64,000 bases of DNA from Streptomyces sp. NBC_00568 (GCF_026341855.1 NZ_JAPENW010000001.1:7245001-7309000), one strand, 5' to 3'. Positions 43,267-53,018 are shown, counted from the first letter of the stretch. Notes: generated from the letters alone by a model not told the origin. Numbers and translations are program-made.

Positions 43267-43848
43267 ATGAACTCACACGTCCCCGGCACCTCCGGGAAGC
43301 CCGGAAGCCCGTCACACCTGGAGTCGCCGTCCGCCGCGTGGCTGACGGCTCTGGCCCGTATCGAACGGTCGACGGCGGCGGATCCGGCGATCCGGCGCCT
43401 GCAGCGGGGGATCGGCTCGCTTCCCCTGGGCGACGTACGCGATCTGCTGCGGGGCAGGCCGCTGGGGCACCCCGTGCACCCCATTCTGGTACAGGTGCCG
43501 ATCGGCTGCTGGCTGTCGGCCGCCGTACTGGACATCGTGCCGGCCGACCGGCGTGCGCCCACGATCCTCACGGCCGTCGGACTGGCCGGAATCGCCCCGG
43601 CGGCGCTCGCCGGCTGGGCGGACTGGGCGGACCTGCCGCCCGAGCAGGCCCGGGTCGGACTGGCCCACGCGGTCACGAACGTGGCTGCGGTGGCCTTCTA
43701 CACCGCATCCCTGGCCGCACGGCTGCGCGGTCGCTCGGCGAGGGGCAGGCTGTGGTCACTGGGCGGTCTGACGGCGGTCGCGGTGAGTGGTGCGCTGGGC
43801 GGGCACGTGGCCTACCGGCGGGCCGTCGGCGGATACCCCGCGGCGTAG
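43267..43848 (+). CDS. DUF2231 membrane protein
   Basis: A 193-residue protein with a soluble N-terminus and four membrane segments. GRPLGHPVHPILVQVPIGCW is the DUF2231 signature (H-P-V-H-P-x-L), followed by VGLAGIAPAALAGWADW and others. Function is unknown; members are sometimes paired with redox or heme proteins. The ATG at 43267 is the first start that keeps the normal N-terminus, though no clear ribosome-binding site precedes it. Confidence 0.87.
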   Translation: MNSHVPGTSGKPGSPSHLESPSAAWLTALARIERSTAADPAIRRLQRGIGSLPLGDVRDLLRGRPLGHPVHPILVQVPIGCWLSAAVLDIVPADRRAPTILTAVGLAGIAPAALAGWADWADLPPEQARVGLAHAVTNVAAVAFYTASLAARLRGRSARGRLWSLGGLTAVAVSGALGGHVAYRRAVGGYPAA

Positions 43849-44037
43849 GCGCACCACAGCGCCGCCGAACCACGGTGCCGCACCGCCGCACCACCCGGCA
43901 ATGGAAGGCGCACCGCGGCCTGCGAGGGACCCCGGACGCCATCACCGCCGGTCCGCTCCGTCCGCGACGGCCCGAATCGACATCGGACACGTCTGTGAGC
44001 ACGTCCGTTGTCAGTGCGGTGCGTTTCACTGTCCGCC

Positions 44038-44841
44038 ATGGAGCTCACGCAAGCGACCGTCAGCGACCTGCTGTCCCAACTCGGCCCGGCAGACGGCTAC
44101 ATGTACCTGCCCATTGACCTGGATCCGCAGGACCTGACCGACCTGCTCGCCGGCAGGTACGGCGCCCCGCGCACCCTCGTCCTCGACGGCTTCACCGATC
44201 CGACGGTCGACGAGTCCAGGGGCGCGGCTCTCCTCGTGCCCTTCGAGGGCCGGGCCGTGAAGATACGGGCGTGGGCGTACGGGGATCAGTGGGTCGGCAC
44301 GGGTACGGCGCGTGACGCCGAAGGCGTCGAGCGGCCGGTGCTGATGGTCGCTCACAGGGAAGTGCCCGAACCCTTGGCGGCCGCTCCGGACGAGGGCGAG
44401 GACGTCGACTGGATGGAGCGGCTCAGACGGATCACCGGCTGGACGCAGCCCGCCCGGCGGCCGGACGTGGACTGGGCGGAGGTGGAGTCGCGCCTGGGCA
44501 CCACGCTGCCGAGCGACTACAAGCGCATGGTCGAGACGTTCGGCCAGGGCGCCTTCGACGGTTTCCTGGATCTGAACCAGGAGCCGTGGACAGATCTCAG
44601 GGAGGACGGCCTGCTCATCTGGGCGGGCACGGAGCACGAGGACCTGTACTGCTGGAGGGCCGACGGCGAAGACCCCGACCGCTGGCCCGTCGTGGTCCGC
44701 TCCTTCGACGGCGAGGACGTCCCCTTCGGCTGCCAGGCCGCGGAGTTCGTCTGCCGCATCCTCATCGACCCGCACCACCCGTTCACGCTGGCCCGCTATT
44801 TCGACACCCACTGGTTCATGAACTACCGGGAAAGCGACTGA
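44038..44841 (+). CDS. SUKH (SMI1/KNR4) domain protein
   Basis: A 267-residue protein whose second half is a SUKH domain: VDWAEVESRLGTTLPSDYKR, VETFGQGAFDGFLDL, then VVVRSFDGEDVPFGC and the final ARYFDTHWF. SUKH proteins are common immunity proteins against contact-dependent or secreted toxins, though some have other roles. No toxin gene is adjacent, so it may be an orphan immunity gene. The ATG at 44038 gives the natural start MELTQATVSDLLS. Confidence 0.82.
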   Translation: MELTQATVSDLLSQLGPADGYMYLPIDLDPQDLTDLLAGRYGAPRTLVLDGFTDPTVDESRGAALLVPFEGRAVKIRAWAYGDQWVGTGTARDAEGVERPVLMVAHREVPEPLAAAPDEGEDVDWMERLRRITGWTQPARRPDVDWAEVESRLGTTLPSDYKRMVETFGQGAFDGFLDLNQEPWTDLREDGLLIWAGTEHEDLYCWRADGEDPDRWPVVVRSFDGEDVPFGCQAAEFVCRILIDPHHPFTLARYFDTHWFMNYRESD

Positions 44842-44907
44842 ACCTGCCGAGGCAGGCCCCTGGGTACGCCGAGCGGTGTCCCCGCCAAGAGCGTTCACCT
44901 TCAAAGC

Positions 44908-45030
44908 ATTGCAACGATCGGGAGAGGATCTGTTGCATTAGCTCAAGCTTATTGCAACGATTAATCGGCTTTCACCTGCACTAATGCATCAAGTGCGCAA
45001 TAAATCAGTTGTCAAATCAGTGAAGGCAAC
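44908..45030. promoter_or_regulatory. AT-rich leader with repeated TTGCAACGAT and TGCATTAG motifs
   Basis: A clearly AT-rich island in a GC-rich genome. ATTGCAACGAT occurs at 44908-44918 and 44951-44961, exactly 43 bp apart. TTGCATTAG (about 44933) and the inverse CTAATGCA (about 44981) also occur. It lies 95-215 bp before the GtrA-like gene and is probably its control region. Confidence 0.5.
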
Positions 45031-45124
45031 GTAGCGTTTCCATCATCGGAAACAACGGACTGAAGGCCCCTCGGAGGCCGAGAGGTACGGGTTTCACAAG
45101 CGAGCGGCCAAGGGGGGTCGGATC

Positions 45125-45649
45125 ATGGCGGCAGTAAAGAACCGGCAGCGGACGGCGCCCGGCGCCCTCACCGCCTTCGCCCGCTTCGTGCTCTGCGGCG
45201 GCGCAGTTGGGCTCGCCTCCAGCCTCGCCGTGGCGGCCCTCGCCACACGGATTCCCTGGGGCCTGGCCAACGCACTGATCAGCACGGTCTCCACGCTCCT
45301 GGCCACCGAACTGCACGCCCGCTTCTCCTTCGGCGCGGGCGTACGGGCGACCTGGCGCCAGCACGCACAGTCGGCCGGCTCCGCGGCCGCCGCGTTCGCG
45401 CTGACGTGCACGGCGATGCTTGCCCTGCAGCAACTGGTGGCGGCACCCGGCGCGATGCTCGAGCAGATCGTCTATCTGTCAGCCTCCGCACTCGCCGGTC
45501 TCGCACGGTTCGCGGTCCTGCGCCTCGTCGTCTTCGCACGCAACCGCTCGCAGAGCGCAGCCGGCGACCACGCCACCCGACCCGTACCCGCGACCGTGAC
45601 CCAGACCGCGGCACCGGCCGGCCCGGCGATCCTCTGCCGCGCCGCCTGA
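45125..45649 (+). CDS. GtrA-like membrane protein
   Basis: A 174-residue protein with four membrane segments, including FVLCGGAVGLASSLAVAALA, NALISTVSTLLATELHARFSF and AGSAAAAFALTCTAMLAL. The pattern, especially the N-ALISTVSTLLATELHARF-F turn, is that of GtrA/DPMS-like flippases that move polyprenyl-linked sugars. The C-terminal 40 residues are Ala/Thr/Pro-rich. The ATG at 45125 is the first in frame; no strong ribosome-binding site is visible. No glycosyltransferase gene is adjacent. Confidence 0.72.
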   Translation: MAAVKNRQRTAPGALTAFARFVLCGGAVGLASSLAVAALATRIPWGLANALISTVSTLLATELHARFSFGAGVRATWRQHAQSAGSAAAAFALTCTAMLALQQLVAAPGAMLEQIVYLSASALAGLARFAVLRLVVFARNRSQSAAGDHATRPVPATVTQTAAPAGPAILCRAA

Positions 45650-45664
45650 CCACATCGCCGGACA

Positions 45665-45694
45665 CCGCGCCGCCCGGCCCATCGGGCGGCGCGG
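45665..45694 (+). terminator. Hairpin terminator behind the GtrA-like gene
   Basis: A perfect 12-bp stem (45665-45676 with 45683-45694) and six-base loop, 16 bp after the stop. Confidence 0.8.
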
Positions 45695-46430
45695 CCGGAT
45701 CCCGCGGCGCGCAGGCAGGGCCGGTGACAGACCATCAATCCGCTGCAGCGGCTGGCCGTCCCACCCCGGGTATCGACCTGCGTTGCCAACTGCGTTAATG
45801 CGCCGCCGTGTTCGCATGCCAGGCCGGCGGCGAGCCTTCGACGGGAGCCGGCCCGTGGGTGACGGCACCCCTCAGACGCTCGCCGGGCCGTGACCTCACG
45901 TCCCCCAGCAAACCGTCGACCGAGCACTGTCCGCGGCACGGGCACCGGTTGAGCGCCGCGTCGCACCACTGAAGTCCTGGCGGATCTCCCGCAAAGCCCG
46001 ATGCGGCCCGGATCGAATGACGTCAATCGCCGCGGCCATCCTCACCCTGGAGCGGCAACGCTGAAAGGGATCACCGGGTGAAGGACCTCGGCGAGGTGGG
46101 GTGACCAGCACGGGCGGCAACCACACAGTGCCATGCCCATCCGCAGCCTTCTGCAACACCGTTCGGGTCTGTTTCACAAGTGGCTCACGTTGTGCGGACT
46201 CCGACGGTGTGATCATCGGCGGGGACCGGGATCTTCGGCTTCGGCGATCGACCGACCGGATGAAGTTGTCCCACGCGCTGTCGGCACGGCGCCGAGCAGC
46301 GGAACGTGCGCGGTTCGTGTTCTTACGATGCCGCCAGGAGCGCCCCGGCGAGTAGGGCCCGTGCGAGTCGGCCCCGTGTGATGCGGGCTTCTTCGACTCG
46401 GCTCCTTCGACTCCAGAAACGGCGGAATGC
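45695..46430. other. Intergenic, about 735 bp, no gene recognised
   Basis: No frame with credible composition and start site. The last 60 bp before the D,D-carboxypeptidase gene show short CGGCCCCG/CGAGTCGGC direct repeats. The promoter of that gene must lie here. Confidence 0.5.
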
Positions 46431-48017
46431 ATGAGACCGATGATCTGTGGCCGGCTCCGGACCTGGTCCGCTGCTGGTGCGACACTCGTGGTTCTGGCGG
46501 GGGCGGCAGCCGCCGGCCCCCCGGCGGCGGCGCACGACGACGACCTCGGGCCCGCCATCGAGGCGATCATGCACAAGCCCGAATACAAGCACGCGCAGTG
46601 GGCCGTGCTGGAGACGGACCCGGAGAGCGGCCGGGTGATCCACTCCCGGTTCGCGAACCAGTTCTTCGTCCCCGGTTCGACGGTCAAGCTGGTCACCATC
46701 TCGACCGCCTGGCACACCCTCGGCCCCAACCACCGTTTCACCACTCCCGTGATGGCGACCGGCACCCGTACCGGGTCGACGCTGCACGGGAACCTGGCGC
46801 TGGTCGCCCAGGGCGACCTGACCATGGGCGGGCGCACCAAGCCCGACGGCTCGGTGGACTACACCGACATCGACCACACCGAGGCCGAACTCCCCGGCGC
46901 GACCCTCACCCCTGAGAACCCGCTCGCCGGCATCAACCAGATCGCCCGGCAGATCCGCGACTCCGGCATCACCAGGGTCGACGGCAACGTCATCATCGAT
47001 CCCCGCATCTTCAAACTCCCGGCGCTGAACCCGCAGCCCACCCCGCTCATCCTCAACGACAACCTGATCGACCTCCTGACGACCCCGACCACGCCCGGGC
47101 AGCCGGCGAAGCTGTCGTGGCGTCCGCAGGTCTCGCCGTACCACGTCACCTCCACCGTCAAGACGGTCTCCAGCGGTGGGACCACTTCCGTCAACGTGAC
47201 CGCCTCGCCCGACGGCACCCAGATCCACCTCTCCGGCACCATCGCCGCCGGTTCGCAGCCACTGCTGCGGGTCTCCAACATCCAGGACCCGAACGCCTTC
47301 GGCCGCACCGCGCTGATCGAGGCCCTCGCCCGCGTCGGCGTCACCGTCACCGCGCCGCCCACCGGCGCCAACCCCCAGAGCCAGCTGCCGGCTTCCTACC
47401 GCAACGACGACCGCGTCGCCGCGTACGTCTCCCCGCCCTACAGCCAGTACGCCAAGCTGATCCTCAAGGTCAGCCACAACCTCGGCGCCAACCTGGCCCT
47501 GTGCAACATGGCCGTCGCACGCGGCAGCAAGAACTGCTTCGACGCGTTCCCGATCGAGCACGACTTCCTCACCGACGTCGCGCACGTCGACCCGACCCAG
47601 TTCCAGCTCTCCGACGGGCGCGGCGGCACGCCGCCCGAGCGGGTCACCCCGAACGGCCTCGTCGAGCTCCTCACCTACTGGCTGCACACCCCCGACGCCA
47701 AGGCCTTCCGGAAGCTGCTCCCGATCCTCGGCGTCGACGGCTCGAACGGGATCTCCTGCACCACGAACTGCCCGGCCAAGGGCAAGGTCTTCGCCAAGCC
47801 CGGCACCATCATCGGTGACGACCAGCTGAATCAGCGGCTCGCGGCCACAGCCCAGAACGAGGCCGGCTACCTGCAGACCGACGACGGCCGCCTGCTGACC
47901 TTCTTCGTCGGCGTCAACGGCGCCGCCACCGAGAACCTCGACAGTTTCATCAGCATCTTCAACGACGTCAACCAGATCACCGCCCTCCTCCAGGAGCAGG
48001 CCTCGGCACACGAATAG
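46431..48017 (+). CDS. dacB: D-alanyl-D-alanine carboxypeptidase/endopeptidase (PBP4, S13 family)
   Basis: A 528-residue exported peptidase S13. A signal peptide (residues 1-34, RTWSAAGATLVVLAGAAAAG) precedes the transpeptidase-like fold. The SxxK motif is PGSTVK with Ser83 and Lys86, SxN is SHN in KVSHNLGANLA, and the KTG-like motif is KPGT near the C-terminus, where KTG is usual. It trims or cuts peptidoglycan cross-links outside the cell and binds beta-lactams. Long insertions between SxxK and SxN are typical for PBP4. It stands alone. Confidence 0.9.
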   Translation: MRPMICGRLRTWSAAGATLVVLAGAAAAGPPAAAHDDDLGPAIEAIMHKPEYKHAQWAVLETDPESGRVIHSRFANQFFVPGSTVKLVTISTAWHTLGPNHRFTTPVMATGTRTGSTLHGNLALVAQGDLTMGGRTKPDGSVDYTDIDHTEAELPGATLTPENPLAGINQIARQIRDSGITRVDGNVIIDPRIFKLPALNPQPTPLILNDNLIDLLTTPTTPGQPAKLSWRPQVSPYHVTSTVKTVSSGGTTSVNVTASPDGTQIHLSGTIAAGSQPLLRVSNIQDPNAFGRTALIEALARVGVTVTAPPTGANPQSQLPASYRNDDRVAAYVSPPYSQYAKLILKVSHNLGANLALCNMAVARGSKNCFDAFPIEHDFLTDVAHVDPTQFQLSDGRGGTPPERVTPNGLVELLTYWLHTPDAKAFRKLLPILGVDGSNGISCTTNCPAKGKVFAKPGTIIGDDQLNQRLAATAQNEAGYLQTDDGRLLTFFVGVNGAATENLDSFISIFNDVNQITALLQEQASAHE

Positions 48018-48647
48018 CGAGCCGCCGAAAACCGCCGCACGACCGCCCGGAGTACCGGGGTCCGGCTCGAAAGCGAGGCGACCCCTTGAGTGCTGTGCAC
48101 ACTCCGGCGGTCGGTGCGGCGCCCGGACGGCGGGGCGCTGGTCCCCGCCGGGCAGTACAGCCAGCAGGCGAGTCAACCGTCGGCGGCGTGGCCTTGCACG
48201 CATGCCGCCGACGGGTCCTACGCGCCGGAGCCGCGCCCGCATCGTGTGATGCGTGTACACGGCTGCGACGACCACTGCCGACGCCGCTTCGTCTCCGCGC
48301 GGCTCCTGGCGCGGCGCCGTTCTCGCACGGCCGAGGACGGCTCCACCTTGCCGCACGGATGCGCACCGGCGGGCACCCGGCAACGCCGTCCGCGCCAAGT
48401 ACGCGTTGTGCACCGGCGGTTCCACCGGCTACACCGACTGTCCCGCCCTCGGCGCTCCCGTCTGACCCGCGCGCGGAGCGAGTTCGCCTCATCCGCCTGT
48501 CGTGCTGCTTGAACTTGAGGCAATTGCCAGCGTAAGAGTCCGTATCGGCCGCCTGTGATCACGACGGCATGGCACGTGATCAACAGTCCTTGTCCCGTGG
48601 CAACCTGCGTTCCAGCACAGTGACTTGGAACCGGAGGTACACCGCGC
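48018..48647. other. Intergenic, 630 bp, no gene recognised
   Basis: Between dacB and the XRE gene. The frames are Arg/Pro/Ala-rich. The part just before 48648 (GGAGGTACACCGC) is the ribosome-binding site of the XRE gene. Confidence 0.5.
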
Positions 48648-49529
48648 GTGGCGGCGAAGACCAATCCCACCGTCAGAAGGCGCCGTCTCGGAGCCGAGCT
48701 TCGCCGGCTCCGGATGGCCAGTGGGCTGAAGAGCACAGAAGTGGCCGAGCGGCTCATGGTCTCCCAGCCCAAGATCAGCCATCTGGAGAACGGCAACCGC
48801 ACCATCAGCCCCCGCGACGTACGCGACCTGTGCGCGATCTACGCGGTGACGGACCAGCAGGTCATCGACTCGCTGATGGAGATGGCCAGGGAATCCGGCC
48901 AGCGGGGCTGGTGGCACCGCTACGGCGACCTCTCCGACAGCGTCTACATCGGCCTGGAGACGGACGCCGCCGCCATCCGTACCTACGAGCCCACAGTGAT
49001 CCCAGGCCTGCTGCAGACCCCCGCCTACGCGCAGGCCGTCATCGGGGAAACGATCCCTCTGCTCACTGCCGAACAGACCGCCACGCGGCTCAAGGTGCAC
49101 CTGCGCCGTCAGCACCGGATCTACGACCCGGCCTGCCCGCTGCGCCTGCGGGCCGTCGTGGACGAAGCGGCACTGCGCCGCGTCGTCCGCAGTCCCGAGA
49201 CCATGCGGGAGCAACTGGAGCACCTGAACGCATTCGGCGGCGAGCCGCACATCACCGTGCAGGTCCTGCCCTACACGGTGGGCGCCCATCCGAGCCTGTC
49301 AGGGCAGTTCTCCATCCTGGCCTTCGCCGACAGCCCCGACGCGGTGGTGTACGTGGAACGGTTCACCAGCGGCCTCTACCTGGAGAAGCCGTCCGACGTG
49401 CAGCACTACAGCGCGATGCACGACCACCTCCAGGCGCGGGCGCTCGATCCTGCCGACAGCCGCGACTTCATCGCCGACGCCGTCAAGACGTACATCGACG
49501 CGGCAGCCGGCGCTCTGCAGGCGGCTTGA
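48648..49529 (+). CDS. Scr1-family XRE transcriptional regulator (second)
   Basis: A 293-residue regulator with an N-terminal HTH (LGAELRRLRMASGLKSTEVA, ERLMVSQPKISHLENGNRTI) and a DUF5753 domain (YIGLETDAAAIRTYEPTVIP, GLLQTPAYAQAVIG, HITVQVLPYTVGAHPSLSG). It is a more canonical member than 18217-19080. No DUF397 partner follows, which is unusual. The GTG at 48648 follows GGAGG. Confidence 0.93.
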   Translation: MAAKTNPTVRRRRLGAELRRLRMASGLKSTEVAERLMVSQPKISHLENGNRTISPRDVRDLCAIYAVTDQQVIDSLMEMARESGQRGWWHRYGDLSDSVYIGLETDAAAIRTYEPTVIPGLLQTPAYAQAVIGETIPLLTAEQTATRLKVHLRRQHRIYDPACPLRLRAVVDEAALRRVVRSPETMREQLEHLNAFGGEPHITVQVLPYTVGAHPSLSGQFSILAFADSPDAVVYVERFTSGLYLEKPSDVQHYSAMHDHLQARALDPADSRDFIADAVKTYIDAAAGALQAA

Positions 49530-49688
49530 ACGCCCTGGTGGTGAGGTCGTCACCACGGCAGCGGCAGAGCCGGGCGGTCCATCGGGTGGCGATCGGTGTC
49601 GCGAGCGCGGACACGGCCCCGCGGCCGCCGTCCTGGGACGGCGGCCACGGGGCCGGTGGGCAGCGGCGGGCGTCAGCCCGGCGGGACC

Positions 49689-50786
49689 TCAGCCCTTCTG
49701 CTCGGGGGTCTGCTTCATGCCGTCGACGATCGCGCGCTTGGTGATGGCGCTGATGCCGCGGACGGTGCCGGGCTTGATGACAACGCCGTCCTGGGTGACC
49801 GACTTGACCTGCACGGTCCGCTCGCCGAGGAAGACGTGGGTCTTCTTGTCGAAGATCCACTCCTCGCGTTCGCCGCTGGTCTCGTCCAGCCGCGCCACCG
49901 CGACGCCCGAGCGGCCGAGCGCGTCCTTGGCGTCGTTCACCACGACCACGCCCGGGATCTTCGCGGCGGCCTTGAACAGGGCCGAGTAGAGCTTCGCGGG
50001 CGGGTAGCTCTCGCCGAGCAGGTCACCGATCGTGGTGAACGCCTCCTGGTCGGGGGTGTTGCCCCGCCCCGAGGTCTCCTTGTAGATCACCTTCAGCAGC
50101 TCGTCGGGGTCGGTGGTCAGCCCGGCCAGGAAGTCGTACGACGGGTGGTTCAGGCCGGCCTCGGGGGTGTTGCCCTGCTCGTCGGGCAGGCTCAGCGTCT
50201 CGCCCTCGGCGCTGTCGTTGACGGCCGCGTCGATCAGCCAGCCCTTGGTGCCGTCGGCGGACCGCCAGATCTGGCGCCGGTGCAGCGCGTAGCTGGCGAG
50301 GCTGCTGTCGTCGCCGTCCGTCTTCACGAAGGTGCCGGAATCCTGGGACTCGACGTAGACGTACTGACCAGGCTTGACCGTGGGGTGGCTCTCCTCGGCC
50401 GCCGCCAGGGAGACCTGGTCGATCAGCTGCGGCAGGCCCTTGGTGGTCGTGGCGCCGACGGGGATGACCGCTGCGGGTCCGGTGGCGAGACCATCGCTGT
50501 GCACGCCGCTGTCGATCAGCAGCGCCCCGGCGACGACCGCGGCGGTCAGCGCCATCGCGGGCAGCACGAAAGCCGGGCGCAGCAGGCGGAACCCTCGGGG
50601 CTTCGGCAGGGCGGGGGTGGCCTTCGTGGTGCTCGCGTCCCGCTGGGTGTCCTGCTGGATGTGGGCCATCAAACGCTCCTTGTGGAACTGGTGACGGCCC
50701 GCCGGGAGATCGCGCGCAGTCTGCGGGAGGAGAGGCGCGCTCTCCTCCCACTCGGCCGGACTCTGCCGGGACTGGGTCGCTTTCAT
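49689..50786 (-). CDS. CU044_5270-type membrane protein, partner of the ECF sigma factor
   Basis: A 365-residue protein with one membrane segment (FVLPAMALTAAVVAGALLI, about residues 73-91) and a large outside domain (VKPGQYVYVESQDSGTFV, QIWRSADGTKGWLIDA). The family regularly follows ECF sigma genes in actinomycetes and is thought to act as or with an anti-sigma factor. Its start overlaps the sigma stop (ATGA), so the two are coupled. No zinc-binding anti-sigma motif is visible, so the mechanism is uncertain. Confidence 0.83.
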   Translation of the reverse strand: MKATQSRQSPAEWEESAPLLPQTARDLPAGRHQFHKERLMAHIQQDTQRDASTTKATPALPKPRGFRLLRPAFVLPAMALTAAVVAGALLIDSGVHSDGLATGPAAVIPVGATTTKGLPQLIDQVSLAAAEESHPTVKPGQYVYVESQDSGTFVKTDGDDSSLASYALHRRQIWRSADGTKGWLIDAAVNDSAEGETLSLPDEQGNTPEAGLNHPSYDFLAGLTTDPDELLKVIYKETSGRGNTPDQEAFTTIGDLLGESYPPAKLYSALFKAAAKIPGVVVVNDAKDALGRSGVAVARLDETSGEREEWIFDKKTHVFLGERTVQVKSVTQDGVVIKPGTVRGISAITKRAIVDGMKQTPEQKG

Positions 50787-51481
50787 CGCTTTCCTTCCGA
50801 TACGGGCCGGATCGAGTGGATGTGTTCTCCTCTTGTCTGTCGATCCGGCCGGCCGAGTTCCCGATTTCCCCGTACGGGTTTTCCCGCGCGTTCTTCGGCG
50901 CGGTGGTCCGTGGACGGGACCGGCGCCGCCCGGGTGGCGGGTCGGCCGCCGAGTTCGGCCTCGGTGAGTTTGCGCAGCCTGGCGCGTGCGCGGGAGAGAC
51001 GTGAGCGCACCGTTCCGACGGCGATGCCGAGCGCCTGGGCCGCGGCCGTGTACTCCAGCCCCTCCCAGAGGCACAGCGTCAGGACCTCGCGCTCGGGTCT
51101 GCGCAGTGCGGCGAGCGCGCGCAGGGCGGCGGCGATACGCCGTCGGTCGTCGAGCCGGCCCGCCACCTCGTCGGCGTGGTCGGGCAGCGCCGTCTCGGCC
51201 TCCGCGGCGGCGTTCGCCGCGGCCCGGTAGCGCCGGTTGCTGCGATGGTGGCCACGGGCGACGTTGGTCGCCACGCCCAGCAGCCACGGCCGCAGGCTGC
51301 CGCCCTCGGCGTCGACCCGGTCACGCAGCCGCCACGCTTCCATGAAGGTCTCGGCCATCACGTCCTCCGCCGCGGACCAGTCGGCGGTGAGGCGGAAGGC
51401 GTGGTTGTAGACGGCGCGTGCGTAGCTGTCGTACAGCTCGGCGAACGCGCTCGGATCCCCGGCCCGTATCCGGGTACGCAT
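50783..51481 (-). CDS. ECF RNA polymerase sigma factor
   Basis: A 232-residue ECF sigma factor with region 2 (FAELYDSYARAVYNHAFRLT, DWSAAEDVMAETFMEAWR) and region 4 (LRRPEREVLTLCLWEGLEYT, AAAQALGIAVGTVRSRLSRA). The C-terminus is an Arg/Pro-rich extension without a domain. The ATG at 51481 (MRTRIRAGD) is chosen; starts at 51493 and 51499 are possible. It is coupled to the CU044_5270-type gene, its probable regulator. Confidence 0.92.
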   Translation of the reverse strand: MRTRIRAGDPSAFAELYDSYARAVYNHAFRLTADWSAAEDVMAETFMEAWRLRDRVDAEGGSLRPWLLGVATNVARGHHRSNRRYRAAANAAAEAETALPDHADEVAGRLDDRRRIAAALRALAALRRPEREVLTLCLWEGLEYTAAAQALGIAVGTVRSRLSRARARLRKLTEAELGGRPATRAAPVPSTDHRAEERAGKPVRGNRELGRPDRQTRGEHIHSIRPVSEGKR

Positions 51482-51729
51482 GTCAGTGCTCACCTTCATT
51501 AACTGCCGATCCGCGCACCCCGGGTTCCCGTGATCCGCGTCACACGCGGGGCGGCGGAGGTGCCGTCCGGCCGTCACTCCTTCGACGCGGTCCGGCACAT
51601 CGTGCACGATGTGCGCGATCTGCCGGGATCCGCGACGGCGGTCTGCCTCGGCACGAGAGAGACGGACAGGCCCTCTCCGGCTGCCGACCGGGCTGCTGCG
51701 GCCGGTAGTTCAGGGACCGGCCCCCGGCC

Positions 51730-52557
51730 TCACCCGGCGCGCTGTCCGACGCGGAGGACGCTCAGATAACGGCGTGGTACCCGGTCGCCCATCCGCGTGC
51801 GGACGCGCTCGGCGATGGCGTCGAGCAGGGGCTCACGGACGTCGCGGGCGAGCCTTCGATACAGCGACGTCGAGCGAAGGAGATCGGCAAAGCCGTCCCC
51901 GTCGAACCACTGAACGGCTGGGTACCAGCGCACGATCGTCGGGCCGAACAGTCCTCCGGGGGCGTCGACCAGGCCCCAGCCCTCGTCGGTGGTGCGCACG
52001 TCGTCCTCCAGCGGCGGATGACCCCAGCCGGGGTTCCCGGGGCAGAACCGCTCGTGGAGATCGGCGGTCCCGGCGTACACCTCCGGCTCTCCCGGCCGGC
52101 GGACGACGACGTTGCCGAGCAGCGCCATCCAGCCTCCGGGACGGAGCACGTCGTGCGCCCGCTGCCAGCCGGTCGACGGGTCGACCCAGTGCCACGACGA
52201 CGCGGCCACGAGAACATCGAAACGCCGACCGCGGTCGTCCCACTCCTCGAACGTCGACGTCTCGACTCCGACGTTGCGGAAGGCGGCGATCCGCCGGCGG
52301 GCGAGTGCGGCCATGTCCGCGCCCGGCTCGACGGCGGTCACCGGGCATCCGAGCGCCGCCAGTGAGCGGGTCGCCTGGCCGGTACCGCAGCCCACCTCCA
52401 GCACCGACGACCTTCCGTCCATGCCGGTGACGGCGACGAGGTCCGCGAACAGCTCGTCGGGATACCCCGGCCGGACCCGGTCGTAGATTTCCGGCACCTC
52501 GTTGAACACCCGTCCGAGGCCGGGTGGAATCGGGCGCACCATCGGGTCATCAGCCAC
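51730..52557 (-). CDS. Class I SAM-dependent methyltransferase
   Basis: A 275-residue methyltransferase of the Rossmann class: SAM motif I VLEVGCGTGQATRSLA, then ALGCPVTAVEPGADM (the acidic residue binding the ribose) and FDVLVAASSWHWVDP, as in methyltransferase_11 proteins that follow YDRVRPGYP. The substrate is unknown. The GTG at 52557 is chosen; the ATG five codons later is possible. It appears monocistronic. Confidence 0.9.
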   Translation of the reverse strand: MADDPMVRPIPPGLGRVFNEVPEIYDRVRPGYPDELFADLVAVTGMDGRSSVLEVGCGTGQATRSLAALGCPVTAVEPGADMAALARRRIAAFRNVGVETSTFEEWDDRGRRFDVLVAASSWHWVDPSTGWQRAHDVLRPGGWMALLGNVVVRRPGEPEVYAGTADLHERFCPGNPGWGHPPLEDDVRTTDEGWGLVDAPGGLFGPTIVRWYPAVQWFDGDGFADLLRSTSLYRRLARDVREPLLDAIAERVRTRMGDRVPRRYLSVLRVGQRAG

Positions 52558-52763
52558 GAGCGCACAACCTATGAGGCTCGTCCACGAAGACGCCACCGGA
52601 TTGCCGCCGGCCGCGGACGGGCTGCCGCCGGAGGGCCGGACCCGCTGGACGCCGGCCGGGACCGGGGCCGGATACCGGCCCCGCTTCCGGGTGAAGAGCA
52701 CCGACTCCCGACATCCCCGCAGCCGATAGGGTGTTTTGTGTCGATTCGGGGTACACGGCACCC

Positions 52764-53018
52764 ATGATCGACGAAGCGCACACCATATTGGCCGTTTCCT
52801 CCGCCGGTGCCCTGTGGCTGATGGTGGCGGGTGTTGCCGTGGTCGCCGTCCTGATCGCGGCGTTCGTCATCGGCAGCCGGCGCTCCGCCCGGCGCAGGGT
52901 GTCCACCCCCGCGCCCAAGGCCGCACAGGTGCGCCAGGAGGTGGCTGACCCCGCACGCCGCGGCGAAGGATGGAGCACCCCCGACGACGACCCCGAGCAG
53001 GGTCACCCCCGCCGCTGA
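52764..53018 (+). CDS. DUF6479-type small membrane protein
   Basis: An 84-residue protein with one membrane segment (ALWLMVAGVAVVAVLIAAFVI) followed by a basic GSRRSARRR stop-transfer and a polar tail ending WSTPDDDPEQGHPRR, the mark of the Streptomyces DUF6479 group. Function is unknown. The ATG at 52764 is the natural start. Confidence 0.82.
   Translation: MIDEAHTILAVSSAGALWLMVAGVAVVAVLIAAFVIGSRRSARRRVSTPAPKAAQVRQEVADPARRGEGWSTPDDDPEQGHPRR

Noticed and set aside
42252..43676. A 474-codon minus-strand frame across the MerR-like gene and the 14-bp repeats
   Set aside because: Its repeated CC-rich segment is only the translation of the minisatellite, and it lies opposite two recognisable genes.
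45896..46430. Minus-strand frame reading into the 5' part of dacB
   Set aside because: Overlaps the strongly supported D,D-carboxypeptidase gene and has no domain or start signal.
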